Shown in pieces: positions 1-5,866 of a DNA stretch of 6,651 nucleotides. Numbering within the stretch: position 1 is the first letter of the stretch; each line of letters begins with the position of its first letter. Both the position numbers and the translations under genes were made by a program. The notes below the pieces were generated by a model. It searched no databases, was not told where the DNA came from, and worked only from the letters and a program-made list of their open reading frames with translations. The stretch is from Firmicutes bacterium UBA3910 (GTDB lineage Bacteria; Bacillota; Limnochordia; Darwinibacteriales; Darwinibacteriaceae): contig DGFC01000085.1 in assembly GCA_002391465.1 (NCBI GenBank), forward strand, positions 1-6,651. Reading direction: 5' to 3'.

Positions 1-18
1 AGATTGTATAAGAGACAG
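1..18. other. Tn5/Nextera mosaic-end adapter remnant (artefact)
   Basis: The first 18 bases equal the 19-bp Tn5 mosaic end used in Nextera libraries (AGATGTGTATAAGAGACAG) with the G at its fifth position missing. Read in the miaB frame, these bases have no stop codon but encode residues (DCIRDR) unlike any MiaB at that point. Recognisable MiaB sequence starts immediately after, with LKELPH before the DLVFGTHN motif. The match ends exactly at the mosaic-end boundary. It is therefore residual library sequence at a contig edge, not a natural transposon end: no transposase or outer/inner end structure is present. Confidence 0.93.
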
Positions 19-19
19 G

Positions 20-1063
20 TTAAAGGAACTGCCCCATTTGGATCTAGTGTTTGGCACCCATAACATCCACCGCCTGCCAGAGCTTCTAGCCCGAGCAGAA
101 AATGGGGAACGTGTTGTTGAAGTCTGGGATGAGGCGGAGTATCAGGAAGGTCAGGACTTTCGTGACAGTCTACCCGTTCAGCGCACCCACGGCCTGAAAG
201 CCTTTGTTAACGTGATCTACGGGTGCACCAACTTCTGCACGTACTGTATCGTACCTTACGTCAGGGGCAGGGAGCACAGCCGTACGCCTGAAGCGGTTGT
301 GAACGAAGTGACCGAGCTTGTCCAGGCCGGTTATAGAGAAGTAACCCTTCTGGGCCAGAACGTAAATGCCTACGGCAAGGATCTATCCATCGACACCTCT
401 TTCAGCACACTGCTGGCTGAACTGAATAACATAGATGGATTGGCGAGGATTCGCTTTACCACCAGCCATCCCAAGGATATGGGTAATGACCTAATTGAAG
501 CATTGGGCAGTCTCGATAAAGTATGCGAACATCTCCACTTACCAGTCCAGGCAGGTAGCAGCAGATTGCTGCGGCGTATGGGCAGGGGGTATACTAGGGA
601 ATACTATTTGGATTTAGTGGGTAGAATAAGAAAATCGGTGCCCGAAATCAGTCTCACAACCGATATTATCGTTGGCTTTCCCGGTGAAACGGACGAGGAT
701 TTCAAAGAAACCCTCTCCCTCATCGAGGAGGTTGAGTTCGATTCGGCCTTTACCTTTATCTATTCACCGCGGGAAGGCACCCCGGCTGCTCGTATGACGG
801 ATCAGATACCTGAAGAGGTAAAGAAAGAGCGTATCTACGAATTGATTGAGCTGCAGAATTCAATCAGCGCCAAAAAGATGCAGCAGCTGGTGGGGAGCAG
901 AGTTGAAGTGCTCATTGAAGGAGCTTCCAAGGAAGGATTGGTTGGCAGAACGCGGAGTAACAAACTGGTCCATTTTGATGGGCCTAGTAACCTCTTTGGT
1001 TCTATACTGGACGTGGAAATAACGGAGGCATGCACCTGGAGTCTCAAGGGCAGAATTGTCTAA
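20..1063 (+). CDS. miaB: tRNA-2-methylthio-N6-dimethylallyladenosine synthase MiaB, 5'-truncated
   Basis: MiaB is a cytosolic radical-SAM methylthiotransferase. It converts i6A37 to ms2i6A37 in tRNAs reading UNN codons, using two [4Fe-4S] clusters. The fragment begins just before DLVFGTHNIHRLPELL, the hallmark end of the N-terminal methylthiotransferase domain. Numbering from the TTG at 38, the radical-SAM CxxxCxxC cysteines are C63, C67 and C70 in GCTNFCTYCIVPYVRGR. LLGQNVNAYG, SHPKDM, HLHLPVQAGSS and TDIIVGFPGETDEDF follow, and a TRAM domain fills about the last 58 residues. These motifs favour MiaB over its relatives RimO and MtaB. About 95 N-terminal residues, including the three cysteines of the auxiliary cluster, lie off the left edge. 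The TTG at 38 is not the real start: the frame is open to the edge and codons 20-37 already look like MiaB. The truncation is an assembly edge, not gene decay. The stop is TAA at 1061-1063. Confidence 0.96.
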   Translation, partial: LKELPHLDLVFGTHNIHRLPELLARAENGERVVEVWDEAEYQEGQDFRDSLPVQRTHGLKAFVNVIYGCTNFCTYCIVPYVRGREHSRTPEAVVNEVTELVQAGYREVTLLGQNVNAYGKDLSIDTSFSTLLAELNNIDGLARIRFTTSHPKDMGNDLIEALGSLDKVCEHLHLPVQAGSSRLLRRMGRGYTREYYLDLVGRIRKSVPEISLTTDIIVGFPGETDEDFKETLSLIEEVEFDSAFTFIYSPREGTPAARMTDQIPEEVKKERIYELIELQNSISAKKMQQLVGSRVEVLIEGASKEGLVGRTRSNKLVHFDGPSNLFGSILDVEITEACTWSLKGRIV

Positions 1064-1070
1064 GGGGGGT
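1062..1070 (+). promoter_or_regulatory. Shine-Dalgarno site for the PRC-barrel-like gene
   Basis: AAGGGGGGT is the consensus AAGGAGGT-type site with G in place of A plus one extra G. It overlaps the miaB stop codon and lies 5 nt before the TTG at 1076. Its position supports that TTG as a real start, because the frame is closed by the miaB TAA at 1061-1063 and no ATG or GTG occurs in frame between. Confidence 0.65.
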
Positions 1071-1075
1071 CTGGT

Positions 1076-1405
1076 TTGTGGGTAAATGAAGACCGGACAC
1101 TATGGGCTGATCGCAATGTTGACACGTGGCAGTTGGTAGTACGAAGCGCTGACGGGTTTGACTGCGGCAACGTGGTGGCCCAAATCGTGGAGCCAGGCCA
1201 GTACCTGGTTCGTTACTTCGTTGTTTTTTTGGCAGATGCAGACAAGCACTACCTGCTGCCCAGCGATGCGGTGCGAAATATTGAAGGAGAGCTCCTTAGT
1301 GTATACACTGCCGAGTGTCTACTCAGCCTGCCCACGTATCACCACACCGTTACCCCTTGCCTGGAAAAAAGTATTAGGGCGGTTCTGGCGGATGGGACAC
1401 ATTAA
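1076..1405 (+). CDS. Small PRC-barrel-like protein of unknown function
   Basis: This 109-residue protein has no signal peptide or membrane segment, so it is probably cytosolic. Residues about 19-75 have the shape of a PRC-barrel: a strand (QLVVRSADG), a G-N-V turn (C30-G31-N32-V33), VEPG then YLVRYFVVF, then HYLLPSDAV and an IEGELL strand. The LPSDAV step and the later LPTY are typical of PRC-barrel proteins related to the photosynthetic reaction-centre H subunit and RimM. I infer the family from this pattern only. The start is TTG at 1076, set by the Shine-Dalgarno site 5 nt upstream and by the miaB stop in the same frame 12 nt before it. It lies between miaB and mutS with short gaps, so it is probably co-transcribed. 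PRC-barrels often bind proteins or RNA, but nothing here shows its partner. Codons 1224-1230 contain a T7 run; the frame across it gives the expected VVFLAD. Confidence 0.7.
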   Translation: MWVNEDRTLWADRNVDTWQLVVRSADGFDCGNVVAQIVEPGQYLVRYFVVFLADADKHYLLPSDAVRNIEGELLSVYTAECLLSLPTYHHTVTPCLEKSIRAVLADGTH

Positions 1406-1434
1406 CGGTTTTGACGGCAACGCAAAGACTTAAC

Positions 1435-1442
1435 GGGGGTGA
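1435..1442 (+). promoter_or_regulatory. Shine-Dalgarno site for mutS
   Basis: GGGGGTGA matches the anti-Shine-Dalgarno complement GGAGGTGA at 7 of 8 positions and ends 8 nt before the TTG at 1451. An in-frame TAG at 1445-1447 blocks any earlier start, so this site and the TTG together define the mutS start. The site lies in the 45-nt gap after the PRC-barrel-like gene, which holds no convincing promoter or terminator. Confidence 0.75.
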
Positions 1443-1450
1443 ACTAGCAC

Positions 1451-4057
1451 TTGAAATTGACGCCCATGATGCAGCAGTATTACAGTATTAAAGAGCAGTA
1501 CCCCGATGCAATCTTGTTCTTTCGCTTGGGAGATTTTTACGAGATGTTCGGGGACGATGCGAAAACAGCCTCGAAGGTTTTGGAAATAGCCTTAACCTCG
1601 CGGGAAGCGGGAGCAATGGGGCGGATTCCCATGTGCGGTGTTCCTCACCACGCAGCCGAACCCTATGTGGACAAGCTGATCCGCAGTGGCTACAGGGTGG
1701 CCCTGTGTGAACAGCTTGAAGACCCCAAACAGGCTAAGGGTGTGGTAAAACGGGACGTGATCAGGGTGATCACACCCGGCACCTTTATTGAAGGCCAGTT
1801 GGAAAAGGCGGAAAACCAGTACCTGGTCAGTCTAGCCTGGCACGGCGAAAGCTGGGGCTTGGCTTATTTGGACATGTCAACAGGTGAGTTTATGGCCACG
1901 TCATTGGCCAATTGGGATCGACTCGCTGATGAACTGACGTGGATCCAGCCGGCAGAGATAGTGGTCACCCTCGAACTGGATCAGGATCAGAGATTGGAGA
2001 CCCTGGCCGAATCCCTCGGAGCAACCGTCACCCGTCTGCAACACCCCCAGCTCAGTACTGCTGCAGCGTCACAGCGTCTGATGGATCATTTTCAGACCGC
2101 AACACTGAAACCCTACGGTCTTACCAGTGTGGAACAGATCGCCGCTGCGGGCTTGGCGTTAAAGTACGTTGTTGATACGCAGCGGAGTATGCTGACCCAT
2201 ATTCGCACAGTCAAAGGTTACACACTGGAGGAGTTTCTCCAGATTGACGGCCACAGTCGTCAGAATCTAGAGTTGACGTCCACCATCAGAGACCGGAAAA
2301 AGGCAGGTTCTCTCTTGGGAGTTATGGACCAGACTGTGACCAGTATGGGAGCAAGACTTCTCCGCTCCTACTTGGAAAAACCCCTGGTAGACCTAGCCGC
2401 GATAGAAGCAAGACTCGATGCCGTTGAAGCGCTGGTGGATCAGACCGCCCTGCGCCTTGAACTACGGGAGCAGTTAGATGAAATCCGCGACCTGGAGAGA
2501 CTACTGAGCAGGCTGGTTATGGGGAGCGGTAATGCCAGGGATTTAAACTCCCTTGCTGCGTCGTTGGAGAAGATACAACCGGTAAAAGAACTGCTGCAAG
2601 GTGATCTCCCAGAACTCTTGGCGTCCGTCGAACAACGGCTAGATCCACTGCAAGACTTGGTTCACCTGATCCGTGCCGCTATCTTAGATGAACCCTCCTT
2701 AACCTTAAGGGAAGGGAATCTGATTCGGGATGGCTATAACGAAGAACTGGACAAGCTGCGTCAGGCAAGTCGGGGGGGTAAGGATTGGATAAGGCGCTTG
2801 GAACGGGTAGAGCGGGATAGAACCGGAATCAAGTCGCTTAAGGTTGGCTATAACCGGGTGTTTGGCTATTACATCGAGGTGACTAAGGCCAATATCCATC
2901 TGGTTCCTGAAGACTATGAACGAAAACAAACCCTAGCCAATGCGGAACGCTACATAACCCCGGCGTTAAAGGAACAGGAAGCCTTGATTCTAGGGGCAGA
3001 CGAACGCATAAATGAGCTTGAATATGAGCTCTTTGTGGAAGTCAGGGACAAAGTTAAGGACCACGTAGAAGCCATTCAAAACAACTCCCACGCTTTAGCA
3101 ATCCTTGATGTACTGCAGGGTTTGGCAACAGTGGCAGTTGAACGCAATTTTGTCCGGCCCCAGCTGGAACAAGGTTTGGGTCTGCACCTTGTCGAGAGCC
3201 GCCATCCCGTTGTTGAGGCGATTGAGGGTCAGTTTGTACCGAACGATGTGACGTTTGACGAATCCCAGCGTATCATCCTCCTTACCGGACCGAATATGGC
3301 TGGTAAGAGTACGTATCTGCGTCAGGTGGCCCTGATTGTGATTCTCGCCCAGATGGGCAGCTTTGTTCCCGCCCAAGAAGCACGCATCGGAATTGTGGAC
3401 CGAATTTTTACACGCATAGGGGCCGCCGATGACCTCAGCTCAGGCCAGAGTACTTTTATGGTGGAGTGCGCGGAAACGGCGCAGCTCTTGCTCAACGCCA
3501 CAGAAAACTCCCTTATCATATTAGATGAATTGGGTAGGGGAACAAGCACCTTTGACGGCATGGCCATTGCCCAAGCGGTAGTTGAATACATCCACGATAC
3601 AATTGGGGCACGGACACTGTTTTCCACCCACTTCCACGAACTGACCAAATTGGAGATGTCTCTCAAGTATTTGGTAAGTTATCGGGTGGAAGTGGAGGAG
3701 AGGGATGGACGCATTTCCTTTCTGCACCGAGTCTCAAGGGGGAGTACTGACCGCAGCTACGGCATAAACGTAGCCCGTATGGCCGGTGTCCCAGGACCGG
3801 TCTTGCAGCGTTCGTTGGAGCTTCTCCACGAGTTGGAGGCTGCAGGCAAAGGACCTATACAGCTCGATCTCTTTCATCGGGCCGTTTACGATGCGTCCGT
3901 TCAGGAAATTGCCTCAGTTGCTGAAAAACCGTCAGAAAACAATCTGGAAAAGAAACTACTAGAGTTAGACCTCAACAATCTGACGCCCCTGGAGGCACTG
4001 CAGACTTTAGCCGCTTGGCAGAGCGAAGCGCGCGTGGAGGCGAATGATGATGACTAG
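1451..4057 (+). CDS. mutS: DNA mismatch repair protein MutS
   Basis: MutS is the mismatch-recognition ATPase. It works as a dimer on DNA, becomes a sliding clamp on ATP binding and recruits MutL. The 868-aa length is normal (B. subtilis MutS is about 858 aa). The mismatch-binding domain holds the F-x-E motif at F29-Y30-E31. Connector and lever domains follow, then a clamp region around 423-535 (KVGYNRVFGYYIEVT). The ATPase has Walker A GPNMAGKST at 613-621, Walker B LIILDE ending at D692-E693, the GRGTST signature, STHFHEL with H727, and a DRSYGINVARMAG segment. QLDLF at 804-808 fits the beta-clamp-binding motif of bacterial MutS. The start is TTG at 1451, giving MKLTPMMQQY, the usual MutS N-terminus; an in-frame TAG at 1445 excludes earlier starts. 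A G7 run at 2772-2778 encodes part of SRGGK in the clamp. The 3' end overlaps mutL, suggesting translational coupling. No key residue appears missing. Confidence 0.98.
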   Translation: MKLTPMMQQYYSIKEQYPDAILFFRLGDFYEMFGDDAKTASKVLEIALTSREAGAMGRIPMCGVPHHAAEPYVDKLIRSGYRVALCEQLEDPKQAKGVVKRDVIRVITPGTFIEGQLEKAENQYLVSLAWHGESWGLAYLDMSTGEFMATSLANWDRLADELTWIQPAEIVVTLELDQDQRLETLAESLGATVTRLQHPQLSTAAASQRLMDHFQTATLKPYGLTSVEQIAAAGLALKYVVDTQRSMLTHIRTVKGYTLEEFLQIDGHSRQNLELTSTIRDRKKAGSLLGVMDQTVTSMGARLLRSYLEKPLVDLAAIEARLDAVEALVDQTALRLELREQLDEIRDLERLLSRLVMGSGNARDLNSLAASLEKIQPVKELLQGDLPELLASVEQRLDPLQDLVHLIRAAILDEPSLTLREGNLIRDGYNEELDKLRQASRGGKDWIRRLERVERDRTGIKSLKVGYNRVFGYYIEVTKANIHLVPEDYERKQTLANAERYITPALKEQEALILGADERINELEYELFVEVRDKVKDHVEAIQNNSHALAILDVLQGLATVAVERNFVRPQLEQGLGLHLVESRHPVVEAIEGQFVPNDVTFDESQRIILLTGPNMAGKSTYLRQVALIVILAQMGSFVPAQEARIGIVDRIFTRIGAADDLSSGQSTFMVECAETAQLLLNATENSLIILDELGRGTSTFDGMAIAQAVVEYIHDTIGARTLFSTHFHELTKLEMSLKYLVSYRVEVEERDGRISFLHRVSRGSTDRSYGINVARMAGVPGPVLQRSLELLHELEAAGKGPIQLDLFHRAVYDASVQEIASVAEKPSENNLEKKLLELDLNNLTPLEALQTLAAWQSEARVEANDDD
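4036..4040 (+). promoter_or_regulatory. Shine-Dalgarno site for mutL, inside the mutS 3' end
   Basis: GGAGG lies within the last codons of mutS. Three tandem ATG codons follow at 4044, 4047 and 4050, with spacings of 3, 6 and 9 nt. The spacing favours 4047 or 4050 over 4044 as the main initiation codon. The site being inside mutS fits coupled translation of the two repair proteins. Confidence 0.75.
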
Positions 4058-5855
4058 AATTAAAGTCCTGCCAGCCGAAATCGCCCAGCAGATTGCTGCC
4101 GGAGAGGTTATAGAACGGCCCGCATCGGTTGTGAAGGAACTGGTGGAAAACTCGGTGGATGCCCAGGCTACTCAGATAGTAGTTGAAATTCGCGGCGGAG
4201 GTACCGAGTCCATCCGGGTCCAGGATAACGGTGTAGGGATAGCCAAGGACGAGCTCGTGTTGGCTTTTCAGCCCCATGCAACCAGTAAAATCGAGAGTGC
4301 GGAAGATTTGTTTGCCCTTTTCACCCTCGGTTTCAGGGGTGAAGCACTGCCCAGCATGGCCAGTGCGGCCAAAGTACGGTTGGTGTCCCGCACGCAAGAG
4401 CAAGAGCACGCCTATCAAATCCGACCGTCCGAGCCAAATCCTAAACCAGAACCTGTTGGTGCCCCGTTGGGCACGACGGTTGAGGTTACAGAACTCTTTT
4501 ACAACCTCCCGGCCCGCCGCAAGTTTCTCAAATCTGAAGCAACTGAGCGGAGAATGGTTGTGGACATTGTAACCCGCCTAGCCTTGGCCCATCCCCACAT
4601 CTCGTTTCGCTTGGTGGTAGAGGGGAAGCAGGTATTAGCCACACCCGGCAACGGGCGTCTGCTGGACACGATTCTAGTAATTGAGGGACGCAACATTCAG
4701 TCCCAATTGATCAAGTTCCGCTCTGAGTTTGTTTGGGGTGAAGTAAGGGGCTATCTAGGCAGACCCAGCCTGGCCAAGGGCAACCGCCGCGGCCAGTTCT
4801 TTATCCTTAACGGTAGGGTGATCAGCAGTGTGACTATTCAGCAGGCGCTAGAGAAGGCTTATGGCGGCCTTTTGCCCAGTCGTTCCTTTCCGTGGGCTGT
4901 GGTGGTTGTGGATGTAGATCCTAAACTTGTGGACTGCAACGTACATCCGGCCAAGGCGGAAGTGCGCTTTGCAGATGAGCAGCGGGTTTTCTCTGACCTG
5001 ATGTACGCGTACAGGCAAGGATTAGCCCAGTCCAATCTCGCCCCTGCACTCAGTGCCGCGGCAGAAGGGAAGGATGAACGCATAGGGAGAACTCCTCGTC
5101 CCGCGTCCGCAACCCAAGCAGTGTTGAACTGGGAGCCAAAGACTTGGGAGCATATGGATCGGGTACTAAGGCAGTACCGGCCTCGCCCGATGCCAGAACC
5201 AACGCCACCCAAAGCAGACTTGATTCTCAAAGAAGAAAGGCCGCCACTGCCGAAACTGGAAGCTGACAGCACCGATGAGGTACGCAAGCAGCTCCTAGAG
5301 GCAAGGATCATCGGCCAACTGCATCAGACATATATTCTCCTTGAGGTACCAAGCGGTCTATGGATCCTCGATCAGCATATTGTACACGAACGGATTTTAC
5401 TAGAGGAGCTGACCAAGGACTGGGAAACTGCCTCCCTTCATGTGCAGGAAATCCTGCCCCAAATGATGGAGTTTACCCCAGCTGAAGCGGCTTTGGTCCA
5501 GGAATCCATTCAACAGCTGGCTGAGTTTGGTTTAGAATTGGAGCCCTTTGGAGAGAATACCTTCTTGCTCCGGGCAGTCCCGAGCCAGCTGGCCGAGGGC
5601 ACAGGGAAGTGGAAGCAGGAGATTCTAGAGATTGCGGAAACCGCGCAGAAGACAACTGCTTGGCAGCAGGAGGCCCTAATTACGCTGGCCTGTAGAGGAG
5701 CCGTTAAGGCGGGAGAGTACTTGGACGAGCGCATGATGGCTGCTCTAGTGAAAGATTTGGCTGCCACCAGCCAACCCTATACCTGCCCCCACGGGCGTCC
5801 CATCATAATCCGCTTGGAAAACAATGAGTTACTGCGTCGTTTCGGGCGCATTTAG
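4044..5855 (+). CDS. mutL: DNA mismatch repair protein MutL (endonuclease type)
   Basis: MutL is recruited by MutS and, in bacteria without MutH, nicks the strand to be repaired. The 603-aa protein opens with the GHKL ATPase: E32 and N36 in KELVENSVDA, D61-N62-G63, HATSKI at 78-83 and GFRGEAL at 96-102. GTTVEVTELFYNLPARRKFLK (144-164) and VHPAKAEVRF complete the N-terminal half. A proline- and charge-rich linker of about 75 residues (roughly 335-410) follows. The C-terminal dimerisation domain carries metal-site motifs: DQHIVHE at 443-449 with E454, ACR with C550, and CPHGRP at 581-586. These identify the endonuclease class and argue against a MutH-dependent system. The DQHA motif reads DQHI here. 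ATG at 4044 is the outermost start; 4047 and 4050 are better spaced from GGAGG, so the true protein may be 601 or 602 aa. The gene overlaps mutS by up to 14 nt and ends 11 nt before miaA. Confidence 0.97.
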   Translation: MMMTRIKVLPAEIAQQIAAGEVIERPASVVKELVENSVDAQATQIVVEIRGGGTESIRVQDNGVGIAKDELVLAFQPHATSKIESAEDLFALFTLGFRGEALPSMASAAKVRLVSRTQEQEHAYQIRPSEPNPKPEPVGAPLGTTVEVTELFYNLPARRKFLKSEATERRMVVDIVTRLALAHPHISFRLVVEGKQVLATPGNGRLLDTILVIEGRNIQSQLIKFRSEFVWGEVRGYLGRPSLAKGNRRGQFFILNGRVISSVTIQQALEKAYGGLLPSRSFPWAVVVVDVDPKLVDCNVHPAKAEVRFADEQRVFSDLMYAYRQGLAQSNLAPALSAAAEGKDERIGRTPRPASATQAVLNWEPKTWEHMDRVLRQYRPRPMPEPTPPKADLILKEERPPLPKLEADSTDEVRKQLLEARIIGQLHQTYILLEVPSGLWILDQHIVHERILLEELTKDWETASLHVQEILPQMMEFTPAEAALVQESIQQLAEFGLELEPFGENTFLLRAVPSQLAEGTGKWKQEILEIAETAQKTTAWQQEALITLACRGAVKAGEYLDERMMAALVKDLAATSQPYTCPHGRPIIIRLENNELLRRFGRI

Positions 5856-5858
5856 GAG
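5854..5858 (+). promoter_or_regulatory. Shine-Dalgarno site for miaA
   Basis: AGGAG overlaps the mutL stop (TAG at 5853-5855) and lies 8 nt before the GTG at 5867. A TGA at 5864-5866 sits directly before that GTG in the same frame, so no earlier start is possible. The nearby ATG at 5863 is in another frame that soon closes. Confidence 0.75.
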
Positions 5859-5866
5859 TGGTATGA

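Noticed and set aside
1..18. A natural Tn5/IS50 insertion end
   Set aside because: The hybrid mosaic end is an engineered sequence, it sits exactly at the window edge and no transposon body is present.
1158..1433. 91-codon + strand reading frame overlapping the PRC-barrel-like gene
   Set aside because: It is in another frame, has no Shine-Dalgarno support, and its composition (clusters of W, C and T) looks like a shadow, whereas the 1076-1405 frame gives a coherent beta-barrel pattern.
1411..1436. TTGACG as a -35 box for an internal mutS promoter
   Set aside because: No acceptable -10 hexamer lies 16-18 nt downstream; the sequence there is G-rich.
1406..1450. Possible c-di-GMP (GEMM-I) riboswitch fragment, because ACGCAAAG resembles the GEMM GGACGCAAAGCC core
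   Set aside because: The gap is only 45 nt, the upstream partner helix with GGGCAAACC is absent, and the expected tetraloop/receptor helices do not form. A short weak stem and a 7-bp TTAACGG direct repeat are within chance.
4269..4292. MutL HATSKI motif preceded by proline (PHATSKI) rather than the common arginine
   Set aside because: This position varies among MutL homologues and the surrounding ATPase motifs are intact, so it is not good evidence of altered function.
3972..4418. 148-codon minus strand frame across the mutS-mutL junction, and other long minus strand frames in mutS and mutL
   Set aside because: All lie antisense to strongly conserved MutS/MutL coding sequence and show no recognisable domain.
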